A stretch of 64,000 nucleotides of DNA, taken from assembly GCA_025330725.1 (NCBI GenBank), contig JAIWND010000001.1, positions 1,928,501 to 1,992,500 on the forward strand, given 5' to 3'. The notes beneath the pieces are model-generated. The model ran no database searches. It worked only from the letters and a program-made list of their open reading frames with translations, and was not told the DNA's origin. The translations under genes were made by a program, and so were the position numbers. Numbering within the stretch: position 1 is the stretch's first letter; each line of letters starts with the position of its first letter. The DNA is from Chlamydoabsidia padenii (lineage: Eukaryota > Mucoromycota > Mucoromycetes > Mucorales > Cunninghamellaceae). Positions 23,281 to 31,963 of the stretch are shown here, one piece after another.

Positions 23281-23415
23281 TTCTATTTGCACCGTTTGGA
23301 GTAAATGGTAGCGTCAGCAGTGTTAGTAGTAGGGTTGTTCATAGTAGAAGTGAAGATTGTAAAATGGAGAGGAAGATGTAAAAAGGATGAGGAAGAAAAG
23401 AGGAGAAAAAAAAAA
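23281..23415. repeat. MULE terminal inverted repeat, outer right
   Basis: This is the partner of 7917-8053, with the same GCACCGTTTGGAGTAAATGG start. Unlike the three other ends, its A-run is followed by TACACATTTCC rather than GAGG, so the exact end is uncertain. Confidence 0.75.
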
Positions 23416-23580
23416 TACACATTTCCAGCCCCGAAACATCCAGCACAGCGAAATGTCGTCAATCCAAAAATAGATACTTTTCAAGCCCCACTTTCATGCA
23501 TGCCTATTTCTCATCCTCAAGAGATTTTAATAAAATAAAAAAGAGCATCTTTTTTTTGCAAATGTATATATACTAAACAT

Positions 23581-24041
23581 TTATTCAACAGGGGTACTAG
23601 GTTCAAGGGTAGCTTGGTAGTTAGCGACGGCGACGTTCCCAGCTTGATCGGCATGTGTAAACAACTCATTGTTGAATAACAAACGGCAAGCAAAGACCAC
23701 ATCCCGATGGAGTAAAGTACAACGTTTCTGTTTTTGGGCTAGCTCCTTCGCTTCATGAGCGATCCGACTGAAAAGTGAGTTGATCATGGAATTCAAGGCG
23801 GTCAAAGAGGAAGAAGAGATTTTACAGGCGGGATGCATCTGTTTTTGGAGGACCCGAAGGTATCTGTCGAAAGAAGTGCCTCGGTAAACTACTTTTCTTG
23901 GGATGTCTGATCGTCTCCGCATGGGCACAGTCTGCACAGGAGTATGAGGAGCTGAAAAGGAAAAAGTGAGTATTTTATCAATCACAAAAGAATAAAGTAT
24001 GATGACTTACATTGAGGAGTTACTTCTCTGTTTAAATTCAT
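23581..24041 (-). CDS. Divergent histone H2B variant (133 aa)
   Basis: The histone-fold region aligns with H2B throughout: YLRVLQKQMHPACKISSSSL, then LNSMINSLFSRIAHEAKEL, then RCTLLHRDVVFACRLLF and NNELFTHADQAGNVAVANY. In ordinary H2B these are YKVLKQ.HP..GIS, NSFVNDIFERIA.EAS.L, ST...REIQTAVRLLLPGEL and KHAVSEGT.AV.KY. The N-terminal tail (MNLNREVTPQ joined to SPHTPVQTVPMRRR) is Thr/Pro-rich and lacks the usual lysine-rich tail. There are two exons, 24041-24011 and 23951-23581, joined in phase 1. The second of the two C-terminal acidic residues that form part of the nucleosome acidic patch is lost (QAG in place of SEG). It is paired head to head with an H2A-like gene. The 3' end lies about 165 bp from the transposon arm. 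Confidence 0.8.
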
Positions 24042-24260
24042 GGTTGATGTGAGAGGGAAAAGAAAAAAGAATAAGAAAAAAGGAAACAAGTGAAACTTTT
24101 TATATGAAGAGCCCTAATGTGGTCAAGTAAGAAGAAAAAAACGAGCACACAGCAAGCCAATGATATTTCAAACGCCGCGATCATGCAACATTTATAATGA
24201 GCCTTTGTTCATAATTGTCTTTTGCTTCTTTCTTCTATTTCATTCTTCACTCATCAAAAA
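24042..24260. promoter_or_regulatory. Shared bidirectional promoter of the variant H2A-H2B pair
   Basis: The two start codons face away from each other across 219 bp, the classical arrangement of fungal H2A-H2B gene pairs. The H2A side is AT-rich and the H2B side has a purine-rich leader. No clear TATA box or known histone element could be assigned. Confidence 0.6.
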
Positions 24261-24725
24261 ATGGACAACGACAATAAACATGATTCTGAAGCTGGTCCCT
24301 CTAACCCAACCAACAAAATCACACGTACAAGAATATCCGCCAGAGCCGGCCTTACTTTCCCAGTCTCGATCATTGATCGTTGGTTTCGACAAGGTGACTA
24401 CTCAGATGGTCCTTACTACAAGACTACAGCCATCTACATGACAGCGGTATTGGAATACCTCATAACCGAAGTCATTCAGTTTGCCGGGATGAAAGCAAAT
24501 GAAAGCCAGCGTAAAACTATCCTTCCCGATGATGTCGTGGCAGGAATCCAAGAAGATGAAAGTCTATGTACCCTCTTTGGTGAACATGGGCGGATGCAAA
24601 TTACCGAAGCTGATGATACTGGTTCCCCACCTACCGTGTTGCCCCCTACCAGTGAAATCAACACCAACGGTCCTCACTTGGCTAAAACACCCACTCGTGC
24701 CATGGTCCGGGAACATAATCTTTGA
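24261..24725 (+). CDS. Divergent histone H2A variant (154 aa)
   Basis: This single-exon gene aligns with the H2A fold: SARAGLTFPV (usual AGL.FPVGR), a loop-1 region RQGDYSDGPYYKTTAIY, then the strongly conserved MTAVLEYLITEVIQFAG, and QEDESLCTLFG in place of RNDEELNKLLG. Loop 2 reads KTILPDDVV where ordinary H2A has TRIIPRHLQ, so basic DNA contacts are replaced by Asp residues. The docking domain VTIAQGGVLPNI is not recognisable and a Thr/Pro-rich tail follows. Two acidic-patch positions are changed (Q for the E in ILELAG, S for the last E in NDEEL). The N-terminal tail is Asp/Asn-rich with few lysines. It is distinct from H2A.Z, whose loop and docking motifs are also absent. Histone-family membership is secure; the variant class is not. 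Confidence 0.8.
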   Translation: MDNDNKHDSEAGPSNPTNKITRTRISARAGLTFPVSIIDRWFRQGDYSDGPYYKTTAIYMTAVLEYLITEVIQFAGMKANESQRKTILPDDVVAGIQEDESLCTLFGEHGRMQITEADDTGSPPTVLPPTSEINTNGPHLAKTPTRAMVREHNL

Positions 24726-24864
24726 ACAATCAATGATCGATTACTTGGTAGTTTATAATATAGCTTGCTTGATCTCTTTTTTTTTAAAAAAAAATAAATA
24801 AAAATATCCTCTTTTTCTTTGGGACCCTAATTATGCATATTTAAATCCCGACTCCGATCATCAG

Positions 24865-25022
24865 GGGAGTTCAAAGTCTCACTTTTTATTTTCGATAAAA
24901 TTTGACAGTGTGAAAAAAATTATGACCTCGACCTTGCACTTTTTTTTTTTTTACATAAAACGGTTCTCGAATTTTATTGGCTAAAATTTTTGTGAAAAAA
25001 AAAAGTGAGACTTTGAACTCCC
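24865..25022. repeat. MITE-like element with perfect 23-bp inverted ends
   Basis: GGGAGTTCAAAGTCTCACTT begins at 24,865 and its exact reverse complement ends at 25,022, with poly-T and poly-A extensions inside. The 158-bp unit is AT-rich, has no coding capacity and lies between two 3' ends. Target duplication is not clear. Confidence 0.6.
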
Positions 25023-25189
25023 TATTTGACCCAAGAATGAAACAACCACATGATAATTCAAGATGATAAAGATTTTTTATTTTGATAATGTTTAAAAAGT
25101 GGGGAGAGACTATATACAGATAAGACTAGAAGGTATAATGTAAATATGTAAAAGACAGGGGGGAAGTAATTACATGGAGAGAGAAAATA

Positions 25190-26386
25190 TCAAAGCACCA
25201 AACCTTGATCATTTGCCCAAAGAGTCGCCAATTGAGTCAAGACTTCAGCAGCAGGTTCCGGAATATCACAAAATAACATTTGACCAGCTATTTGTTTAAT
25301 ATGTTCATTCCAAAGAGAGACTTGTTGATCCATCATGTTGACAGGTTCAGACGATAATTCCATGGCATTAGCTTCGTATATAAAAGTCAGATCAGGAGAG
25401 GTTTGATGTAGTGATTGTTGGAACACAACAGCAAATCCGGGAGCAAAGGGGAATAGACCAGTGTAAGGCACATTAGGTTGTAGTGGCATCCGGTTGACAC
25501 ATTCACTTAAAAAGAGAGTTTGGCACCATAATGGTAACCCTTGTCCCCGGATCACAACATCACGCCCATGGTAAGGATTGGTATATCGTGCACCGAATGT
25601 GTAGCTGTAAGGAATAAAGTCGGTAGGTTTCTGTTGCTGTTGTTGCTGTTGTTGTATCATGAATCGTTGCATATCACCATAATGGAAAGTATCAATTCCA
25701 TTTACTGTAAAAAAAAAAAAAAAAAAAAAAAAAAGGAGAAGAATAGAGTGAGCATGTGATCTGGGTGAAATCATCAATAGTAGCTTACCATCATTAAAGA
25801 AAGGAGAATCCATATAATCAGTCATACCACCAAGTACAGGAGGAGGAGAAGATTTGATGGATTGTTGCAACTTGTTAGCCACAAAAACCCCTTTTGTCAG
25901 GCGCATCACCGAGGTTTGTTCAACTTCAATTTTTGATGTGGGACAATTCAAGATTCGATAAAGCAAGTTTTCCGATCGCAGTTGGCGATAAGAGTACATA
26001 TCCTTGACATCACGAATACCACTATTGTAGAAGAAGACAGGATCTGTGGATGGGTCAGGAGTAAACGAACTGTTCTGGCAGATATAGGTTGCTGGTGAAG
26101 GTACGGTGGCGCTTGTGGAATTGTACATGGTTTTCTTCATGCTTGATAAGATTTGATTCCAATCAAAGTCGGCACAACTGGGTATGGATGATAAAGGTGA
26201 GGTTGATGGTGAAGAAGAAGTGGAAGATGGAGACGATGTGGACGATAGTGTCGACGATGAGTAAGTGCTGTAATTGTCATCCTTGTCATTATAGTCGTGT
26301 TTTGACAAATTATTGCCAGTTTGGTAAAGACTTTGTGAGTATGGGTAAAAGAGTAAAGGATCGTGAATAAAAGTAGAGGTGGACAT
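25190..26386 (-). CDS. Unrecognised protein with Ser-rich N-terminus (370 aa)
   Basis: There are two exons, 26386-25789 and 25704-25190, joined in phase 1 across an intron that ends in a ~27-nt poly-T and ACAG. The product starts MSTSTFIHDPLLFYPYSQ and has a long Ser/Thr/Pro low-complexity stretch (about residues 45-75), a QQQQQQQQ tract, and an otherwise globular sequence including FIPYSYTFGARYTNPYHG and LTQLATLWANDQGLVL at the end. No signal peptide or membrane span is seen and no family is recognised. A GAAATCCCGCCAAT element sits about 100 bp upstream, combining the recurrent motif with a CCAAT box. Confidence 0.7.
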   Translation of the reverse strand: MSTSTFIHDPLLFYPYSQSLYQTGNNLSKHDYNDKDDNYSTYSSSTLSSTSSPSSTSSSPSTSPLSSIPSCADFDWNQILSSMKKTMYNSTSATVPSPATYICQNSSFTPDPSTDPVFFYNSGIRDVKDMYSYRQLRSENLLYRILNCPTSKIEVEQTSVMRLTKGVFVANKLQQSIKSSPPPVLGGMTDYMDSPFFNDGKLLLMISPRSHAHSILLLFFFFFFFFTVNGIDTFHYGDMQRFMIQQQQQQQQKPTDFIPYSYTFGARYTNPYHGRDVVIRGQGLPLWCQTLFLSECVNRMPLQPNVPYTGLFPFAPGFAVVFQQSLHQTSPDLTFIYEANAMELSSEPVNMMDQQVSLWNEHIKQIAGQMLFCDIPEPAAEVLTQLATLWANDQGLVL

Positions 26387-26956
26387 GATAAAGAATAAGC
26401 AAATGAAGATAAAGTGAAAGACCTGTGAAATAAAATAGTTTTTTGGAACCACTAATATTTATAACCATGAGGCGCCGAAAAATGAAATCCCGCCAATAGC
26501 CCTTGGCCGTTCCGCTCCCTTATTTTGACTCACATACAATTCCCGATGTCTTCCCAGGTCGACCGAGCTTCCCCGCAAAGGACTCTTCCCATTACCCAAG
26601 GGCAATACCAACAAAATAAACTTTATCCATTCTACTATGGCTTCAAACAAGCATAGAGAGGTGAGGGGAAAAAAAATTCTTTCTGGCCTTATGAAACAAA
26701 CATTCAAAATCGGAAAAGGAGGTGTTCGTCATTTGTTTACCAAAAAAAGAAAGACAGATCACACAATTACAAAAAAAAAAAAAAAAGTCGCCGAAATTTT
26801 TTGCGATGTGATCAACAAAAGGATGGATTTGTAAGCTGAAGTGATTTGTCAGGCATTGGAAGGATTTTTCAACCCCCGCCCCGATCAAAAAAGATCTTTC
26901 CTTTTATATAAGTACCCTTTGTTTTATATCTTGCTTTTATTATTAGGAATGTAAAA

Positions 26957-27538
26957 TCATCTACTACCAGAAACAAGTGTCATTGGTAAAGCAATGGTAT
27001 GTTGCTCACCTTGTTCATCAACAGCAAGGACATGTTTTTGACCGAGGCTTTTTCGTCGTGGATCGTCCTTTTCATCCTTATTTGAATCCAAGACCACATG
27101 GCGCACATGACCCTTATCATCTACCCCGATTAGGTTTTTTTGCTTCTTCCGAGGTAAAGCTTGTTTGCTATTGCTGTCTTCTTCTTCCAAAGGTTTCAGA
27201 GGTACCATCAAGACTGGATTGGTTGTCCCTGTACTGTCACGGTATCGATATTGTCTGGAACCAACCGTAGTGACTCCATACTTCTTTTGTGTCCCAGTTT
27301 GTTCTTCTTTCTTTTCTTCCTCTTCTTGGGGTGTGGGTACATCACTGGGCATCTTACTTGGCTCTTCTTCTTCTTCTTCGGTAGCAAGACGTAGATCCTT
27401 GTCCAGTCGTTGGAAGGGAACATAATCCTTATTTGCATGATAATCTAGTGAGACCGAATCCGGCGATCTTTTGATGATAGAGGCCGCATTGATCTGAAGT
27501 ATGTAAAACCCAAGAAGCGTGACGAGTTTAAGTTGCAT
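26957..27538 (-). CDS. Small secreted acidic protein with Lys-Arg processing site (193 aa)
   Basis: A signal peptide (MQLKLVTLLGFYILQINAAS) is followed immediately by IIKRSPDS, a kexin-type KR site. The body is very acidic (EEEEEE and EEEEKKEE runs) and charged, with further dibasic sites (QKKYG, PRKKQ, DPRRK). Two degenerate internal repeats follow the pattern V-D-x-x-G-x-x-x-H: LIGVDDKGHVRHVVL and VLAVDEQGEQHTIAL. Single exon. No family is recognised. Secretion and proteolytic maturation are inferred from sequence only. An AAATCCCGC element lies about 190 bp upstream. Confidence 0.65.
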   Translation of the reverse strand: MQLKLVTLLGFYILQINAASIIKRSPDSVSLDYHANKDYVPFQRLDKDLRLATEEEEEEPSKMPSDVPTPQEEEEKKEEQTGTQKKYGVTTVGSRQYRYRDSTGTTNPVLMVPLKPLEEEDSNSKQALPRKKQKNLIGVDDKGHVRHVVLDSNKDEKDDPRRKSLGQKHVLAVDEQGEQHTIALPMTLVSGSR

Positions 27539-28002
27539 GATGCTGTTGGATAAGGAAGCAGAAAGTCAGGTTGGATTAATTCCTTTGCTTTTATATACAT
27601 TGCCGAATAAAATAAAACATCCGTTGATAATAAAATAAATGGTTGGAATGAATAGGAAAGTTTTTTATTTGTTGTCTTCTTTGTTCCTGAAAATTCATGC
27701 TACGGGGTTTGAAATTTAAAAATGCAAATCCCGCAAGCAAACAATGATTTTGATTCTTACGAGCCTCTTTTTTTTTTTTTTATTACCTCCCATGTCGGAA
27801 GTGATATGAACAAACCTATTAAGCTTTTCACTCGACTCATTTCAAGAGTCCCAACTCATTTTTTGTAGGCAGCATGCATACAAGCAATATGATTGGCCGA
27901 AATTGTGAATAGGAATCAGGAGCATAAACGACAAACTGTCAGAATAAAAGATGACCCCGACTCTACTTTTTTTTTAATTTTTATATTGCACTATCCTTCA
28001 TA
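27539..28002. other. Divergent intergenic region, secreted protein / P450
   Basis: It contains CGGGGTTTGAAAT (about 27,704), GCAAATCCCGC (27,724) and GACCCCGACTC (27,953), three variants of the recurrent GC element, and a poly-T tract at 27,769-27,783. It is likely the promoter region of both neighbours. Confidence 0.45.
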
Positions 28003-29665
28003 ATGATGGACATAACATTGACAAATACCCTCGGTGCCATTACTGTTATTTTCGTATTGAATTATACGTTTCGCCGGTACACATCCTGCTTAGCGCGTGC
28101 TCCTCAACCCGCAGGTACGAATTTCTGGATCACTCGATTAGGCATAGTGCCTCCTCCCCATGATGGTGATGATGTTCTTTCCCAATTCTTGATTGAGGCC
28201 GGCCAGGATCCACGTCAAACTCCGATCAGTGTCTGTTTTTCTTTGATGGGTACACCCTTAGTCTTGGTCAACTCATTAAAAGGGATCAAAGATGTTCTGA
28301 TCGATGGTCAGGCCAAAAACAAACAATTGGGTCCTTGTGTTCAACGTGGTAATTTAATTTGTAAAATCCATAAGCTAGTCTTTGGGGGTGCAAATATCAA
28401 TAATGTCGTAGGTGAGGTAAGTTGATGATTTGGCAAGTGCATAGGAGCGGGTTTTGATTTTTGATTATTTTTTGGCATGAAAGGACTGGGCCTGGCGTCG
28501 ACATGTCCTCTTACCACCATTCCAACCGAGACAATTGGTACCCAAGCTATTACCTTATGTGGTAGAGAAGGCAAATGATTTAATGGTCCTGTTTTCTGAT
28601 CATGCATCCAATGGCACGGCGCTGGAAGTGGATGATGTATTCACAGACTTGACAATGGGTGTGATCAATTACTACTTGTACGGTCGTCGGGATTTGAATT
28701 TTGAAATAGTGGGAGGGCGATCACTTCTCAAGGTAATGAAAAAGGGCAAAAGGAAAAAAAAAAAAAAAACGTGCCATTGAACTGTGTTTTATTTATAGAA
28801 AAAGCATATGTCACTCGGTCTTGGATTCCAATCGCTCGAAGCATGGCTTCCTTTTGGTTTAAGCAAAACCCACTGGGCCCAACGATCTTACCGGCCCTCC
28901 CGAGAACTACTCAAGCACTTTATCCGAAATTCACTAGCCAAAGCACAAGATACCAGTGTGGCTGGAGTGGCATTGGCCAGTGGCAAGTACGATCATGATC
29001 AAGAAGACCTCGTGAATGATTTGCTCGCATTGACATTTGCCGGATATGATACCACAGCTCATACTTTATCCTTTTGCTTTTCGGAACTGGCCCGACATCC
29101 CGAGATTCAACAACGGGTGTTTGAACAGGTCCGTCAGGTGCTTGGTCCACCCCCTGTCACCTCTATTACTGCCGACAAACTCGCTCAGTTGACTCTTGTC
29201 ACTGCTGTGTACAAGGAGGCATTGCGAAAGTACCCTGCAGTGGTATTTATTCCTGTACATGTCAATCGTGATACCCCCGTTGATGGTCAAGTGGTGCCGG
29301 CGGGTGCTGAAATTTGGTGTAACATCCGTGGTCTTCAAATGAATCCTGCTATTTTCCCCAATCCTGATGACTTTAACTTTGATCGTTGGCTGGATGACAC
29401 ATCTAATGGATTTGATGATATGGCCGCTAACGATAATCAACAGCATCGTTTTCCTGATATCACTTTTACTCTAGGTCAACACTCTTGTTTGGGTAAGAAC
29501 TTGGCTATACTTGAACTCCGAACGATGATTGCTCTCACTATCAATCAGTTCACCATGTCCTTGCAGCCGGGGAATCGGATCGAGACAAAGATCGTACTGA
29601 CAACAAAGCCAAAAAATGGTGTATGGGTCAACTTTGAACGGCGCAATGATTTGATTTCTTTGTGA
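28003..29665 (+). CDS. Cytochrome P450 monooxygenase (509 aa)
   Basis: This is a membrane-anchored haem monooxygenase with an N-terminal hydrophobic anchor (LGAITVIFVLNYTF). Diagnostic motifs appear in order: I-helix FAGYDTTAHT, K-helix EALRKYP (ExxR), FNFDRW, and the haem loop FTLGQHSCLGKNLA with its cysteine ligand. The loop has His where FxxGxRxCxG usually has Arg. There are three exons: 28003-28416, 28484-28732 and 28799-29665, all phase 0. The substrate cannot be told from sequence; the general architecture resembles fungal CYP families acting on lipids or xenobiotics. Confidence 0.92.
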
Positions 29666-29911
29666 TTATAATAAAGTATTCAAGGGGTAATCAATCTGGT
29701 TTATTCTTTTACCCTACTCTTTTTCTTTTTTGGAATCCCGACAGTCCTTTTTGCATTAATTTCGATGTGACAAAGTTGGTTTTTATTAATTAATTAAGAA
29801 GAATCTATACTATACTATGTATACAGAAAAAGGGGAAATAAAGAGTAGGTAACATATAAAAGTATATCTAAAGTCTAAAAAAAGGGAGGGAGAGGGGAGA
29901 AGAGGTGATAA

Positions 29912-31663
29912 TCAAATAGCACCTATCGCCATTCCCAAGGTATTTCGTCGTTGTTCTTGCCACCCAACAGCCAAAGCACTGCATCCATGAGGCCACCGCA
30001 CATTGTATCCATAAATTGATTCCATTTCCCGCATAAAACCACCAAAGTAGTTCCAAGAGGCCTGCTCCTTTTGTGCTTTTGCAAACCCGCCACCTGGCCA
30101 AACCATTTTAGGATGATCTTTATGAATCATAAATTCGTGAGCCAGCACCAAGAATTGATACCGTTCCGCATTCAGTTGTAAAGCATGAGATTGTTTATCA
30201 CCACCCTGGTTTTTGAATCGAGCGTCGTAAAGAGGTGCATTCCGAGGAACGATGTAGTAAGGTTCCCATTGAGATTCGTAACAGACTTCATAGCTGATGG
30301 TATCCGATGATGATGATGATCCCAATGCACGTTCCTTTCCCAATGTTGGACCATGACCAGCCCCTGGATCTGTTACATAAGCTATTCCTTGATCCACCAG
30401 TTTTTTCACCTCCTCCATACTTGTTGGTAAAGGCAATGTATCGTGTTCTTCGTGAATGGCAAAACATGGTACAATGAGAGCTGTCGCTGCTGCTGATGGT
30501 AATATCGATTGGGTGGTGTTGTAGAGAGTGATGGAAGGCACAAAGTCGGCATCCATGACAAAAACAAAAGGAGTAGATGATGCCATAATTGCCAAGTTTC
30601 GTAGGTGATTAATTGGATATCGTAGTCGATCTGGGTCGGTAGAGGAGGGCTTGATGATCGTCATACTAACACGTTGGTACAATTCAACGTTGGCTGGATC
30701 CGCAAAGTACATTTTGATAGTCTTGATATCGTCGTGTTCCGTCAGGTAACTGTTGGAAGAAGAAAAAGAGTGAGATGGCATGGCATGTATTTGAATTGGA
30801 TGGCTTACATTGCTATGGAGATCGGACCTGGCCAAGCATCCATCACCTTGGTAAACACATCCAATCGATTCACAGAGAATTGGGAGATTAAAGTCACTTG
30901 TTGATCCAGAGTACTGTTCACAGGCCGTGTCACCATCATTTCTTGATCTGGATCTATATACCCCCCCCCCAAAAAAAAGAGTAAGTCAAGGTTATCCAGA
31001 TATTATTTCTACTTTTTTTCCATATTTTACCTTTATCAATGGATGATTCTAGTTGGGTCAGTAGAGTATTGATATCATCTAAAAAAGAAGTAAAGTTTTA
31101 TGGTGAGTGATTGTTCATATACATGTATAACAAAACGTACTTTTGATATCCAATGCCACGACGTTTCGACACTGCTCCTGTAAACAATCCACCACTTGTC
31201 CCGCTAAGATTGGCACCCATCGACTGTTGTTGTCCGGCTGTTCACCTTCTACCTGTAAAGATACTACACACCCAGGATCAGATACTTGTATTGTTGCCAA
31301 ATCACGATACACCCCTTGTTGGACGAGGGCAGTCCAGTCATAGTGACTAGGAGTCCACACTGAACATCGATTAGATGGATTACATAGTTTGGCGTTACAA
31401 TGCGTTGGAGTGGCATAAGTTGGTTGATCACGTAATTGTTGAGAGTGAGTTGGTGGGGCTGTTTGACGGCGGATGAAGAGGAGACAGATCATTAAAAGGG
31501 ATGCGGTAAACACCACCAAACCTTTGTTGGATAAGGCTAAGCGACGGCGACGACGATGCTGGTTTAAATTGTGCTTTGTTGTAACAGTAGGAATTGATGA
31601 CAATGAGAACACATCGTTGGCGTGCCGATTGACTGGATAAAAAGGACGTTTGTGTTTGTCCAT
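29912..31663 (-). CDS. GT49 family glycosyltransferase (LARGE/B4GAT1-type), 517 aa
   Basis: This is a type II Golgi membrane enzyme: an Arg-rich cytoplasmic tail (HRRRRRLALSNK), one membrane span (GLVVFTASLLMICLLFI), a stem with Cys pairs, then the catalytic domain. PISIAIYLTEHDD and YPINHLRNLAI precede the DxD-type VFVMDADFVPS. WEPYYIVPRNAPLYDARFK and LQLNAERYQFLVLAHEFMIHK follow, all typical of GT49. There are four exons: 31663-31141, 31078-31031, 30953-30809 and 30749-29912. Animal relatives transfer glucuronic acid or xylose. Mucoromycota walls are rich in glucuronic acid polymers, so a wall or glycoprotein GlcA role is a reasonable inference, not shown here. Confidence 0.88.
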
Positions 31664-31963
31664 GAAGAAGAGGAAAGAAGACAAAAAAAAAAAAAATTGA
31701 ATCGCATCCAAGACTATTTTAAATGTCGGCATTTAAAATTCCATAAGGGCGGATTTTCCCAGTGATACAAACATGACCCGATTAACAGACAAGGCAGTGG
31801 TGATTGTATTCAAACCATTTCTTTTTTTTTTTTTTATTATTGCTTTTGGAGAATTAAAACTGTACAAAATATCAATAAATGATATATATATAAAAAACAA
31901 ACATCTACACTAAATAACCTATATTACTAGTTTACCTATACTACTACTAATTATAATATCCAT

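Larger units (their letters stand above)
16644..23415 (+). repeat. Right arm of the giant inverted repeat
   Basis: This is the reverse complement of 7917-14687, separated from it by a ~1.95-kb spacer. The inner boundary, at the shared ATCGTTTTCTTTAATGTTAC, lies in intron 1 of the zinc-finger gene. Substitutions appear only outside about 22,762. Confidence 0.95.
20457..23415 (+). mobile_element. Degenerate Mutator-like element (right copy)
   Basis: This ~2.96-kb element has inverted terminal repeats at 20457-20604 and 23281-23415 and a decayed transposase between them. The pair of MULEs lies in inverted orientation around the 9.6-kb core, so the whole 15.5-kb island also has MULE termini at both outer ends. 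MULEs normally make 9-10-bp target duplications; none is evident around either the single copies or the whole island. Confidence 0.8.

Noticed and set aside
7917..23415. Whole island as one single active transposon
   Set aside because: Although both outer ends are MULE ends, the transposase is broken in both copies, and no matching target duplication is seen at the outer junctions (left flank ends CCCCTTCCTC, right flank begins TACACATTTC).
26637..26834. 65-codon basic frame MASNKHREVRGKK...
   Set aside because: The start context is reasonable, but the sequence is a poly-Lys-rich low-complexity frame in A-rich DNA with no conservation evidence.
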